Below, one piece after another: positions 42,655-51,987 of a stretch of 64,000 nucleotides of DNA. The stretch covers positions 2,356,001 to 2,420,000 of the forward strand of contig NZ_CP126158.1 of NCBI RefSeq assembly GCF_030127145.1. Direction: 5' to 3'. The stretch is from Halobaculum halobium (GTDB lineage Archaea; Halobacteriota; Halobacteria; Halobacteriales; Haloferacaceae). The notes under the pieces are model-generated. The model saw only the letters and a program-made list of their open reading frames with translations, ran no database searches and was not told the DNA's origin. A program made the translations under genes and the position numbers. Each line of letters opens with the position of its first letter. Position 1 is the stretch's first letter.

Positions 42655-43445
42655 GCGCCGCCCACCCCCGCGTCGGTCGCGGCGGCGCCGTTCACCTCCT
42701 CGACCGGGCGGACCCGGACCGCGGCGGCGATCGTCTCGGGGAGACTCTGCTCGCGACCGGAGTCGGCGGCGGCGCCGCTGCCGGTTCCGTCGCGGCTGGT
42801 GTCGGTTCCCTCGTCGTCGTTCGCGCCGACGATCTCGTCACTGTCCGGCCCTACCTCGACGGTCACCATTCCGAACGGGGCGACGTCCAGCACTTCGATC
42901 GTCGTCCCCGGGGTGATGCCCGCGCGGTCGAGGTATTCGAGCTCCTCGTCGTCGCGGTCGCTGACGCGTGCGATGACGACGCGGTCGCCGACCGCGACTT
43001 CGGTGAGCGGGCGAGCGTCGTCGTCGGCCGGCGGTTCGAGATCGACTCCGGGGATGGGGTCTCCGTGCGGATCGACGGCGGGGTCGCCCAGCGCCGCGGC
43101 CACGCGGCGCTCGAACTCCTCGCTGATGTGGTGTTCGAGCGCGTCGGCCTCGTCGTGGACCTCGCTCCACGAGTAATCGAGGTGCTCCGCGAGATACGCC
43201 TCGAGCAGCCGGTGGTGCCGGAGCACCTCCAGCGCGACGGTCCGCCCCTCCTCGGTCAACTCGGTCCCCTTGTACTTCTCGCGCTCGACGAGCCCGCGAT
43301 CCTCGAGAGTCTCCAGCATGCTCGTCACCGTCGGCGGCGTCTTCCCGACCCGCTCGGCGATGGCCGAGGTCGACACCGGCGGCCCGCTCTCGGTCTGGAG
43401 CACGTAGATGGCCTTCAGGTAGTCCTCCATCACGTCGCTCAGCAT
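42651..43445 (-). CDS. DtxR/MntR-family metal-dependent regulator (264 aa)
   Basis: Winged-helix DNA-binding domain (MLSDVMEDYLKAIYVLQTES, STSAIAERVGKTPPTVTSMLETLEDRGLVER in parts), then the dimerisation/metal domain (VLRHHRLLEAYLAEHL, ALEHHISEEFERRV with His/Glu ligands) and an SH3-like FeoA domain (PLTEVAVGDRVVIARVSDRDDEELEYL). An extra acidic Gly/Ser-rich loop interrupts the FeoA part. ATG at 43445. A TTAGA/TCTAA palindrome lies between its TATA element and start, suggesting autoregulation by metal. Confidence 0.9.
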   Translation of the reverse strand: MLSDVMEDYLKAIYVLQTESGPPVSTSAIAERVGKTPPTVTSMLETLEDRGLVEREKYKGTELTEEGRTVALEVLRHHRLLEAYLAEHLDYSWSEVHDEADALEHHISEEFERRVAAALGDPAVDPHGDPIPGVDLEPPADDDARPLTEVAVGDRVVIARVSDRDDEELEYLDRAGITPGTTIEVLDVAPFGMVTVEVGPDSDEIVGANDDEGTDTSRDGTGSGAAADSGREQSLPETIAAAVRVRPVEEVNGAAATDAGVGGA

Positions 43446-43458
43446 CGGTTGTCGTGAA

Positions 43459-43481
43459 TTAGACGGATCTAACTGATATAT
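43459..43481 (-). promoter_or_regulatory. Promoter and candidate operator of the DtxR-GDT1 operon
   Basis: The TATA-like TATATCAG (minus strand, 43473-43480) is followed by the palindrome TTAGACGGATCTAA (43459-43472; 5-bp arms, 4-bp centre) placed just before the transcript start. DtxR/IdeR operators contain TTAGG..CCTAA half sites, so this is a plausible autoregulatory site. Confidence 0.5.
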
Positions 43482-43582
43482 GCTGTGGCTCGAATACGCG
43501 GCGGCGGTCGGCGAACTGGTGGTCTGGCGGGGTGGTCGGAGTGGACGAATCGACGGACGATCGGGGTCGGCGACCGCTCCGG

Positions 43583-44766
43583 TCAGATACCTTTGCCCAT
43601 CAGGTGACTCCGGAGCACGTCCGGCGTCTTCACGCCCGCGTCCGGGTTCACGACGACGACCTCGTCGTCGCTCCCGAGCGATTCGGATTCGGCGAGCCGC
43701 CACGCGCCGGCGAGCGCGACGCCGCCGGCGCCCCCGACCTCGATGACTTCCGTCTGGGCGACGGTGACGGCGCTTTCGAGCGCGTCGTCGTCCTCGACGG
43801 TGAGCGTGTCGCCGTCGACGTCGCGGAGCGCAGCCAGTGCGAGGTCGCCGCCGGCGGGCGCTTCGATCTCCAGTTCGCCGACGATGGTGTCGGGGCCGTT
43901 CCACGCCTCGACGGCGTCGGCGCTGGACTCGAACGCGGTCGCGATCGGTGCGCAGCCGGCGGGTTGCACGGCGTACACGTCCGGAACCGCGTCGGCGAGC
44001 CCGAGGTCCACGAGGTCCTCGAGCCCCCGAGCGACGCCGACGACGAGCTCACCCGTGCTCGCGGGGAGGACGACCGCGTCGGGCAGCGCGGACGCGGTCG
44101 CGTCGAGCAGCTCGTACGCGATCGTCTTCGCCCCGTCGTGGCGGTACGGGGTGGTGAACTCCTGGAGCGAGTGGTACTCGGCGGCCAGCTGCTCGTCGAC
44201 CGCGGCGGCCGCGTCGCCGTAGCGCCCGCCGACGACGCGCATCTCGCCGCCGTGGACGTTCACCATCGCCTTGTTGGAGAACGCGGTCCGCGAGGGGACG
44301 AACGCGTACGATCGCAGGTCAGTGCGCCCGGCGTAGGCGGCGGCCGACTGCCCGGCGTTGCCGGCAGCCGCGAGCGCCAGCGGCTCAGCTCCCGGTCGGC
44401 GGCGGCCGTCACCGCGAGGCTCATCCCGCGGTCGACGTAGGTGCCGGTGGGGTTTCGACCCTCGTCTTTCACGTACGCGGTGGCGACGCCGAGTTCCTCC
44501 GCGAGGCGGTCCGTCCGCACGAGGGGCGTGTCGCCCTCGCCGGCGGCGACTGCGGCCTCGGCCGGGAACGGCAGGAGGTCGCCGAAGCGGTACTGTCCCG
44601 GGGCGGGATCGTCGCGGTCGCCGAAGGCGCCGGCGTCGACTGCGTCGAGGTCGTAGGTCGGGGACAGCGGCGCCCCGCAGTCGGGACAGCGGCCGTGTTC
44701 GTCGACGCCGAACGACTCCCCGCAGTCGGTACACGACAGGCCGTCGAACGCGTCCGTCGTCTGCAT
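43583..44766 (-). pseudogene. Threonine synthase-like PLP enzyme, interrupted by a -1 frameshift
   Basis: N-terminal zinc ribbon (CTDCGE, CPDCGAP), GDTPLVRTDRLAEELG and the PLP lysine region AYVKDEGRNPTGTYVDRGMS are in one frame. LALAAAGNAGQSAAAYAGR, then PASTGELVVGVARGLEDL, are in another. One more G in the GGG at 44401-44403 (minus strand) would give DRGAEPLALAAAGN and a protein of about 395 residues. Otherwise intact, so a sequence error is likely. It belongs to the threonine synthase/cysteate synthase-like fold type II group; the true reaction is uncertain. Confidence 0.8.
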
Positions 44767-44930
44767 TCACCCGCGGTTGGGGCCGCCGCCGCATGGATGT
44801 GCTGGTTCCGGACCGGATTCGAACGCCGCCGGGAGCGGTGCCGACGCGACGGGAGCGATCCGCTGACCGATCGGGTCGATCCGGCGACGCGACCGGGTAG
44901 GCCTTTGTGTCGTGCGGTCAAAGCGCGGGT

Positions 44931-46262
44931 ATGTCGGACTCCCCGAACGTCGTCGTCGCGGGCGCGGGGCTCGCGGGGCTGGTCGCCGCGCGGCACCTCG
45001 CAGACGCGGGCGCCGCGGTCACCGTGTACGAGCGCCGGCCCGAGGTCGGCGGTCGCGTCCGGACGCGCCACGAGAACGGCTTCACGCTCGACCGCGGCTT
45101 TCAGGTGCTGTTCACGGGCTACCCTGCGGTACAGCGCGAACTCGACGTGGGCGCGCTCGATCTGCGGGAGTTCCGCCCCGGCGCCGTCATCTGCTCGACC
45201 GACGAGGGAACACGGAGCGTCCTCTCGGACCCCCTTCGGGACCCGCGGGCGCTGGTCGAGTCGGCGCTCAACCGCCGGGTGACCACGACGGACAAGCTCC
45301 GAACGCTCGCGCTCCGGCAGGACCTCTCACAGCGCGAGGAGTCGTGGTTCTTCTCGGGCCCGGACGCGAGCATCCGCGAGTACCTCCGCGACTGGGGCTT
45401 CTCCGAGAAGTACATCGAGAACTTCGTCGCGCCCTTCTACGGCGGCATCACACTCGACCGCTCGCTGTCGACCTCGAAGCACGTCTTCGCGTACACCTTC
45501 CGCGCGCTCTCGAACGGTCGGATCGGCGTGCCGAGCCAGGGGATGGCCGCGATCCCCGACCAGCTCCGGGCGTCGGCGGAGGCCGCCGGCGCGACGGTCG
45601 TCACCGGCGAGGGCGTCGAGGGGATCGACCGCGACGGCACCGGATCGGACGCCGAGGCCCGGAGCGGCGCCGCCGCGGGCGTCACCGTCGAGACGACCGA
45701 GCGCGCCGTCGACGCGGACGCGGTCGTCGTCGCCACCGATCCGAAGACTGCGAGGCGGCTGACGGACGTCGAGGCCATCCCGACGGAAGGCGTCCCGTCG
45801 ACGACCCAGTACTATCGGCTGCCGGCGTCGACGCCGATCTCGACGGGAAAGAAGATCCTGCTCAACAGCGACGGTCCCGCGCCGAACGTGGTCGTCCCGC
45901 TCACCGACGTTGCGCCCGAGTACGCGCCCGACGGCGAGCAGCTGCTGTGTGCGACGTTCCTCGGCGACGACGCGCGCTTCCGCGACGCCGACGACCTCGC
46001 GGCCGACACGCGCGCGGCGCTTTCCGCGTGGTATCCCGAGCGCAGCGTGGACGGACTGGAGCCCGTCCACACCGAGCGCATCGAGTTCGCGCAGTTCGCG
46101 CAGCCCCCGGGCGTCCACGAGACGCTCCCGGACGCGACCGATCCCGAGGGACGGATCTACCTCGCCGGCGACTCCACCGAGTGGTCGTCGATCCAGGGGG
46201 CGATGAAGAGCGGTCGCGTCGCTGCCGAGGCGGTACTGGACGGCGAGAACCTCGGGGACTGA
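44931..46262 (+). CDS. FAD-dependent oxidoreductase, phytoene desaturase-like (443 aa)
   Basis: Rossmann FAD motif VVVAGAGLAGLVAARHLADAG with E in VYERRPEVGGRVRT, the flavin-containing amine oxidase/phytoene desaturase fold, LDRGFQVLFTGYPAVQ, and the C-terminal FAD motif GRIYLAGDSTEWSSIQGAMKSGRVAA. Acts on a hydrophobic substrate, perhaps a carotenoid or porphyrin, but no crt or hem gene is near. ATG at 44931. Confidence 0.87.
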   Translation: MSDSPNVVVAGAGLAGLVAARHLADAGAAVTVYERRPEVGGRVRTRHENGFTLDRGFQVLFTGYPAVQRELDVGALDLREFRPGAVICSTDEGTRSVLSDPLRDPRALVESALNRRVTTTDKLRTLALRQDLSQREESWFFSGPDASIREYLRDWGFSEKYIENFVAPFYGGITLDRSLSTSKHVFAYTFRALSNGRIGVPSQGMAAIPDQLRASAEAAGATVVTGEGVEGIDRDGTGSDAEARSGAAAGVTVETTERAVDADAVVVATDPKTARRLTDVEAIPTEGVPSTTQYYRLPASTPISTGKKILLNSDGPAPNVVVPLTDVAPEYAPDGEQLLCATFLGDDARFRDADDLAADTRAALSAWYPERSVDGLEPVHTERIEFAQFAQPPGVHETLPDATDPEGRIYLAGDSTEWSSIQGAMKSGRVAAEAVLDGENLGD

Positions 46263-46316
46263 CCGCGAGACGCCGACGCCCGGTCGGACGGATCTGGACC
46301 GCCGAGAGAGACTACG

Positions 46317-46350
46317 CTGGAGCCGGACTACCGAACTGGAGCCGGACTAC
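46317..46350. repeat. 15-bp direct repeat overlapping a stop codon
   Basis: CTGGAGCCGGACTAC occurs at 46317-46331 and again at 46336-46350. The second copy includes the stop codon of the channel gene. A small local duplication that may have moved or duplicated the gene end. Confidence 0.5.
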
Positions 46351-48032
46351 TTCTCAAGCGGCCTCGGCGACACGTCGAACACCGAGAGGAACCGCTGGAC
46401 CGCCTCGTCGGTCCCGACGATCACCAGTCGGTCGTCGGCGGCGATAGTGCGGTCGGGATCGAGGCTCACGGTGAGCTCGCCACCGTGTTCGGCGGCGATG
46501 ACGCGACAGCCGGTCCGCTCGTAGATCCCGCTCTGGGCTAACGTCTTCCCCGCGAACGGTTCGGCGGGCACCCGGTCGATCCGGATCTGGCTGCCCGCAC
46601 CGAGCACCTCCTCGCCTCGGAGCTCGCGAGCGACCATCCGGGCGCTGATGCGCGGCACCGACAGCACGTAGTCCGCGCCCGCGCGCAGCGCCTTCGTCGT
46701 CGCGTCCGAGTCGCTCATGCGCACGAGGATCTCGACGTCGGGATTCAGCGACCGCGCGAGCACGGTCGTCAACAGCGCCGTCGAGTCGTCGGGGACGCAC
46801 ACGAGGAGCACTCCGGCAGACTCCACACCGGCTTCCCGGAGCACGTCCCGGGAGGCCACGTCGCCGACAACGTCCACGTCGGGGCCGTCGGTCACGTCGA
46901 CGGTCGTCGCCGGGATGTCGTTTTCGTCCTCGATGACCGACAGCGCGGCGTGCCCGACCTCGCCGAGCCCAGCGACGACGACCTCCTCCTCGCGGCCTCG
47001 GGAGCGGACCGGTCGGGCGGTTTCGCCGAGTTCCTCCAGGGCGTCGTGGTTGCCGGACACCAACAGCACCGTGTTGGGTCCGATGACGGCGTCGGGGTCC
47101 GGCGGAAGCTGGAGTTCGCCGTCGATCCACGCGCCGACGACGTTCGCGCCGGTTCGCTCGCGGATCCGCGAGTTGCGGATGGAGACCCCGTCGAGCGCGC
47201 TCCCGCGACGGACGGATATCTCCGTTACTTCGAGCCCCTCCGCGATACCGACGGTGTCGTGCAGTTCGGAGCTGAAAAGCGACGCCGCCTTCTGCGCCAG
47301 CCGGTGGCCCAGGACCGCACGCGGCGACAGCACGCTGTCGGCTCCTGTGGTCTCCAGCACGTCCTGCAGGGAACTGTCGTCGGTCAGCGCGATGATCTCC
47401 ACGTCGGGTCGGATCGACCGGACGGTGAGGATCGTGTCCACGTTCGCCTCGCCGGCGTCCGTGATCACCGCCCGAGCGTTCGTGATGCTCGCCCGCTCGA
47501 ACGCGCTCGTGTCCTGGGGCGAGCCGTAGATCGCAGAGTAGCCCTCGTCGGAGAGGTCGATCGCCTCCTCCTCGTCCGAGGAGATGAGCACGTAGTCGAT
47601 CCCGAGCTGTTCGAGTTCGTCGAGCAACACGGCGGAGTCCCGGTCGTATTCGCAGACGATGACGTGGTCACGCTTCGGCGACAGCCGCCTGTCGAGGTCG
47701 ATTTCGGCGCCCGTAAACAGCGGAATGATGATCACTCGGAGCGTGAAGAAGCCGACGCCGATGCCGCTCAACTGCATGAACACCATGAAGAGATTCATCC
47801 ACGGCGACTCCCACGGCGAGTCGGCGCCGTAGCCGGTCGTCGTCATCGTCTCGGTGACCGTCTGGAACGACCGGAAGATCGACTGCTCGCGCCCTTCCAG
47901 TACGCTCATCCCCGTGTTGTAGATAACCGTGTACGTCAACACGAGCGCGGCCAGCCCGAACAGGTAGTAGATGATGAGCCGGCTCCGACGCGAGAGGTCG
48001 CCGGTCCGGATCGAACGAGAGAGTAGATCCAT
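46347..48032 (-). CDS. Potassium channel with two TrkA (RCK) modules (561 aa)
   Basis: N-terminal membrane part: helix 1 (YYLFGLAALVLTYTVIYN), pore loop with filter TTTGYGADSPW, and helix 2 (MNLFMVFMQLSGIGVGFFTLRV). Then RCK module 1 (VIVCEYDRDSAVLLDEL with a TrkA-C domain) and module 2 (EVVVAGLGEVGHAALSVIE with a TrkA-C domain ending RLVIVGTDEAVQRF). Ligand-gated K+ flux, important for osmotic balance in halophiles. The filter reads GYGA where most channels have GYGD. ATG at 48032. Confidence 0.88.
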   Translation of the reverse strand: MDLLSRSIRTGDLSRRSRLIIYYLFGLAALVLTYTVIYNTGMSVLEGREQSIFRSFQTVTETMTTTGYGADSPWESPWMNLFMVFMQLSGIGVGFFTLRVIIIPLFTGAEIDLDRRLSPKRDHVIVCEYDRDSAVLLDELEQLGIDYVLISSDEEEAIDLSDEGYSAIYGSPQDTSAFERASITNARAVITDAGEANVDTILTVRSIRPDVEIIALTDDSSLQDVLETTGADSVLSPRAVLGHRLAQKAASLFSSELHDTVGIAEGLEVTEISVRRGSALDGVSIRNSRIRERTGANVVGAWIDGELQLPPDPDAVIGPNTVLLVSGNHDALEELGETARPVRSRGREEEVVVAGLGEVGHAALSVIEDENDIPATTVDVTDGPDVDVVGDVASRDVLREAGVESAGVLLVCVPDDSTALLTTVLARSLNPDVEILVRMSDSDATTKALRAGADYVLSVPRISARMVARELRGEEVLGAGSQIRIDRVPAEPFAGKTLAQSGIYERTGCRVIAAEHGGELTVSLDPDRTIAADDRLVIVGTDEAVQRFLSVFDVSPRPLEK

Positions 48033-48121
48033 GACGCGTTGCCCCCGCTTCTGTCGGGGGCCACGAAACGTTTTCCGTCGGCTCCGCAGTCGGCGCTTCT
48101 CCGCTCGCACCGCCGGCGCCT

Positions 48122-49321
48122 CTACTCCTCGCGCAGGAACGCGCCCTCGCCGTGCCGATCGATCGCCGCGAGCAACCCCTCGCGCTGGCGCTCCAGTTCG
48201 GGCGTCGTCTCGGCGTACACGTCGTCGAACATGCTCGCGGGGTCGGCCTCGAAGCGCTCGGCGGCGTCGATGACCTCGGCGACCCGGGCGTCGGCCTCCT
48301 CGCGAACCGACTCGATCAGGTCGTCGTCCGCGATCCCCTGCCGGCGGAGGAACCCCTCCATCCGCGGGATCGGGTCCCACGCGCGCCACGGCTCGCCCTC
48401 GTCCTCCTCGCGGTACACGCTGGGGTCGTCAGCGGTCGTGTGGGCGCCGAAGCGGTACTCGACGGTCTCGATCAGCGTGGGGCGGTGGTCGTAGCCGCCG
48501 GCGTCGGAGTCGCCGTCGGCGCCCTCCGTGTCCGTGTCACTCACACCGTCGCCGCCGGCCCGTGCCTTCCGGGCCGCCTCCGCGACGACTGCGTACACCG
48601 CCAGCGGGTCCATCCCGTCGACGCGGACGCCCTCGAAGCCGTAGGCCTCGGCCTTCTCCGCGAGCGTTGCGCTCGCGGTCTGGGCTTCACGGGGGATCGA
48701 GATCGCCCACTGGTTGTTGTGACAGACGAAAACGCTCGGCGCGTCGAACACGCCCGCGAAGTTCATCGCCTCGTGGAAGTCGCCCTCCGAGGTCGCGCCG
48801 TCGCCGAAGTGGGCGCACGCGACGCGGTCGTCGCCGCGGTAGTCGAACGCCATCGCCGCGCCCACCGCGTGCGGGAGGTGCGCGCCGATCCCGATGTTGA
48901 GCGGGAACACGTCGATGTCGGCCAACCCCGCGGTTCCGGACTCGTGGCCCATCCAGTACGCGAGGTACTCGGGGGGGAACCCGCGGACGACGACGGCGCC
49001 GTGCTCGCGGTACTGGTAGAAGACGGGGTCGTCGTCACGGAGGGCGTGGGTGGCGGCGACGGAGCTCGCCTCTTGCCCCTCGATGGCGGCGTAGGTGCCG
49101 ATCCGCCCCTGTCGCTGCAGGCTGATCGCCCGCTCGTCGAAACGGCGCGCGGTCACCATGTCGCGGTAGATGTCGACCAGCACCTCGTCCGCGACGTCCG
49201 GTACCTCTCCGACGACCTCGCCGTCGGGACCCAGCACGCGGTACACGTCTTCCATCGGATCCGCCGGCGCGTCGGCGTCTGTCCCATCGCCCGCGTCGGA
49301 TCCGGCGTCGCCGTCGCTCAT
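48122..49321 (-). CDS. 2-oxo acid / pyruvate dehydrogenase E1 alpha subunit (399 aa)
   Basis: Thiamine-diphosphate enzyme subunit. The TPP motif HFGDGATSEGDFHEAMNFAGVF and CHNNQWAISIPREAQTAS are clear, with GQEASSVAATHALRDDD and IGIGAHLPHAVGAAMAF before and the phosphorylation-loop equivalent YRFGAHTTADDPSVYR after. The first 20 residues are acidic and disordered. Normally encoded with E1 beta, E2 and E3, but neither side carries them, so the partner subunit must be elsewhere. The substrate could be pyruvate or a branched-chain 2-oxo acid. Confidence 0.88.
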   Translation of the reverse strand: MSDGDAGSDAGDGTDADAPADPMEDVYRVLGPDGEVVGEVPDVADEVLVDIYRDMVTARRFDERAISLQRQGRIGTYAAIEGQEASSVAATHALRDDDPVFYQYREHGAVVVRGFPPEYLAYWMGHESGTAGLADIDVFPLNIGIGAHLPHAVGAAMAFDYRGDDRVACAHFGDGATSEGDFHEAMNFAGVFDAPSVFVCHNNQWAISIPREAQTASATLAEKAEAYGFEGVRVDGMDPLAVYAVVAEAARKARAGGDGVSDTDTEGADGDSDAGGYDHRPTLIETVEYRFGAHTTADDPSVYREEDEGEPWRAWDPIPRMEGFLRRQGIADDDLIESVREEADARVAEVIDAAERFEADPASMFDDVYAETTPELERQREGLLAAIDRHGEGAFLREE

Positions 49322-49578
49322 ACGGGCGTGTCAGGATGCAACAGGGTAGCCGTTTCGGCACCGGCAGCGACCGAACGGCGACACCGATCGCACGGGGCCG
49401 ACGAAGTCGATCACCTGCCGTGCACCACCTCGTCGATACTGAGCGCGTTCTCTATCTCGTCCGTATACTCGTGAAGCCTGGCCGCTTGCATCCGGGGTGT
49501 CAACACGGGACACGAAAAATTGCAATTCTGACATGGATGGCGGGAATTCAGCGTTCGCGCCGGCCCGTGGAACGGCGA

Positions 49579-50331
49579 TTACAACAGCCGGCGGAACTCG
49601 CCCAGCGGCGGAAACACGAGCGGGTCGTCGGACGCCGTCTCGGCGTCGCTCGATTCGCCTGAGGCGTCGGCGGCGCCGGCCGCGACGATCGGGCGGAGCG
49701 CGTCCGCGTCGGTGACGAACGGCGACTGGAACTCCCAGGCGGACCTGTCGTTCACCTCGACGCCGGCGGCGAGTCGGGTAAACGCCGGCAGCATCAACAC
49801 GTCCGCGTCGCGGAAGCCGCCCTCCGCGTACAGCCAGCAGGGTCGGCGGCGACCCTCGATGTCGATCGTCGGGTGGTCGTGGCCGACGACGTACAGCCCC
49901 GCCGACTCCGTCGCCGGCGGCGCCTCGTGGCCGTGGCGGACGACGACCGGCCCGCCGCAAACGCTCGCATCGAGTTCGTACGCGTCGTGAACGGGGCCGT
50001 CCCACGCCTCCGACAGCGCGGTGTCGTGGTTCCCGCGGACGAACACCGCCCGCGCGCCGGCGTCGCGACAGGCGTCGACCAGTTCCGAAAGCGCCCGCTC
50101 GTCGTCGACCGAGACGCGGTCGAACCGGTGAGTCGCGTCGCCGGCGAACACGACCTCGACCGGCTCGAAGCGGTCGAGCAGCGACCGAAGGCGCTCGGAC
50201 AGGTCTGCCGCCTCCCCAAGCGGATACGCCACGTCCGAGGCGGCCGCGCGGCCGACGTGGAGGTCCGCCACGACGAGCGCGTCCGCGTCCCGGACGTACG
50301 CGCCGCGATCGCGGAAGTCGGCGTTCAACAC
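49579..50331 (-). CDS. Calcineurin-like metallophosphoesterase (250 aa)
   Basis: All motifs of the fold are present: ALVVADLHVGRAA, EVVFAGDATHRF, VFVRGNHDTALSE, VVVRHGHEAPP and YVVGHDHPTIDI. Resembles the archaeal and bacterial phosphoesterases often linked to DNA repair helicases. The GTG at 50331 (VLNADFRDRG) is preferred; a GTG at 50457 would make the gene overlap the PsiE gene by 71 bp. Phosphodiester substrate unknown. Confidence 0.85.
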   Translation of the reverse strand: MLNADFRDRGAYVRDADALVVADLHVGRAAASDVAYPLGEAADLSERLRSLLDRFEPVEVVFAGDATHRFDRVSVDDERALSELVDACRDAGARAVFVRGNHDTALSEAWDGPVHDAYELDASVCGGPVVVRHGHEAPPATESAGLYVVGHDHPTIDIEGRRRPCWLYAEGGFRDADVLMLPAFTRLAAGVEVNDRSAWEFQSPFVTDADALRPIVAAGAADASGESSDAETASDDPLVFPPLGEFRRLL

Positions 50332-50386
50332 GGGGTCACGTCGGGTGCGCCCGCGCGTAGCGCTGCCGATCTCGAGTGGTCGCGTC

Positions 50387-50914
50387 TCACCCGTCTCCCC
50401 CTCGGCCGGCGTCGGTCCTGTTCCCGGGTCCGGCTCCGCCGTCGCCTTCGTTCCCACCGCCGCCGCTCACGAACGAGTCGGGGGTCACCGCGTCGGTGTC
50501 CACTCGGCGGACGACGAAGAACGCGGCGACGAGCACGCCCAGCAGGAGCGAGAACGCGACGGCCGCGACGAACGCGTCGTCGATCGTGGCGTACTCGCCG
50601 GGGCGAAACGAGATCACCTTCCGCGTGATCGCGATCAGCGCGGCGCTGATGACGATCCGAACGACCGGCTCGTTGCGCGAGAACGCCACCACGGTCTGGT
50701 GGATCTCGACGATGATCAGCAGCACGAGCACGGTGTCGATGATATCGATCACCTGGTTCGGGTCGGTGAACTCACCGCTCAACAGGAGGTCCACCAACAC
50801 CAACAGCAGGTCGAGGAATCCGATGGCGAACAGCGCCAGCAGGAAGTACGCCGTGCCGACCTCCAGGAGCTTCATCCCGCGTTCGGACGGCTCGACGGCG
50901 TCTTCGATTCGCAC
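50387..50914 (-). CDS. PsiE-family membrane protein (175 aa)
   Basis: Four helices: TAYFLLALFAIGFLDLLLVL, VIDIIDTVLVLLIIVEIHQTV, VVRIVISAALIAITRKVI and AFVAAVAFSLLLGVLVAAFFV. This is the pattern of phosphate-starvation-inducible PsiE. The Gly/Asn-rich C-tail (GGGGNEGDGGAGPG) is probably disordered. GTG start at 50914. Its role is unknown even in bacteria. It lies 55 bp upstream of the phosphoesterase gene and may share its message. Confidence 0.82.
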   Translation of the reverse strand: MRIEDAVEPSERGMKLLEVGTAYFLLALFAIGFLDLLLVLVDLLLSGEFTDPNQVIDIIDTVLVLLIIVEIHQTVVAFSRNEPVVRIVISAALIAITRKVISFRPGEYATIDDAFVAAVAFSLLLGVLVAAFFVVRRVDTDAVTPDSFVSGGGGNEGDGGAGPGNRTDAGRGGDG

Positions 50915-50998
50915 AGGGGTTCATCGAACGCCTCGCGAGTAAACCCTACGGGGCCGCGAAGCGACACGCGCTTGCCCCTCGGGCCGGTTGAGTGAACC

Positions 50999-51820
50999 AT
51001 GGACGAGCGCGACGATCCCGACGCGGTCGACCCGTGGGCCGGCGACGGCGACTGGGTCGGAGCCGCCGAGGGGACGACGACCGAAACCGCCGCCGGGAGC
51101 GCCACAGACCCCGCAGACGCCGGTGGCGTCGCCGACGGGACCGACGCCGGCCGGGAGGGCGACGCCGAGGGTCTCGGCCCCCGACGCTACCGCGTGCTCG
51201 ACCGGACCGAGCGCGCGCTGGTGTTCGTTGACCTCGACACCCCCGATCCCGGTCCCGGGCCGGAACCCGACGAGGGGTTCGAGCCGGTCCGGGTCGCGGC
51301 CGGCGACGACGAGGCCGTCGCCGACGCGGTCGCGGCGCTGGAGCCGGGGCACGTCGTGACGGCGACGCTGCGGTGGCCCGACGCGGCGACCGAGGCCGAC
51401 ACAGGCGCCAACGGCGACAGCCCGCTCGCGCGCGTCGAGTCGGTGACCGTCGAGCGGGAGAGCCGTTACCGGTTCCTCGACGACGCCGAGCCGATGTTCG
51501 AAGCCGCCCGCGACGCATGGCGCGACGCGGCCGCCGCGGGCGACGGGATGGTCTCGCGCGTGACGCGCGACACCGACGGCGAGCCCAACGGCGCGCTGTA
51601 CGTGTTCAGCGAGGCCGGCGCCCGCGACCTGCTCGGAGAGTTCCGGTCGGGAACGACGCCGCTGGAGCCGCTGGTCGATCGCGTGAACGACGACCTCGAC
51701 GACGACGGCCCGCGGGCGGTGTTCGTCCTCCGGCCCCCGGACGGCGCGTTTGTCGCCGTCTACATCGCCTTCGAGAAGGACGGGCTGCTCGCGCGGACCG
51801 TCCGCGACACGTATCTCTGA
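50999..51820 (+). CDS. Acidic protein of unknown function (273 aa)
   Basis: Residues 1-60 are Asp/Gly/Ala-rich and disordered. Two globular parts follow: RRYRVLDRTERALVFVDLDTP and SVTVERESRYRFLDDAEPMFEAARDAW, then [21 protein letters not shown] and RAVFVLRPPDGAFVAVYIAFEKDG. No Cys and no membrane helix. It looks like a conserved haloarchaeal family, but no function can be offered. Confidence 0.72.
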   Translation: MDERDDPDAVDPWAGDGDWVGAAEGTTTETAAGSATDPADAGGVADGTDAGREGDAEGLGPRRYRVLDRTERALVFVDLDTPDPGPGPEPDEGFEPVRVAAGDDEAVADAVAALEPGHVVTATLRWPDAATEADTGANGDSPLARVESVTVERESRYRFLDDAEPMFEAARDAWRDAAAAGDGMVSRVTRDTDGEPNGALYVFSEAGARDLLGEFRSGTTPLEPLVDRVNDDLDDDGPRAVFVLRPPDGAFVAVYIAFEKDGLLARTVRDTYL

Positions 51821-51987
51821 ATGGACGCGCGGGTGACGCGAGTCGGGGTCGCGCGCCCGGGGACTGAGCCCAGAGGGGTTCGACCCACGGTCGTTCCACG
51901 CTGCTCCACTCCCTGCTTCGAATCCTTCTCGTGCCACGGACGCGGCACGGACTCGTCACTCCGCTCCTCGTCGTCGTGCCGCAATAC

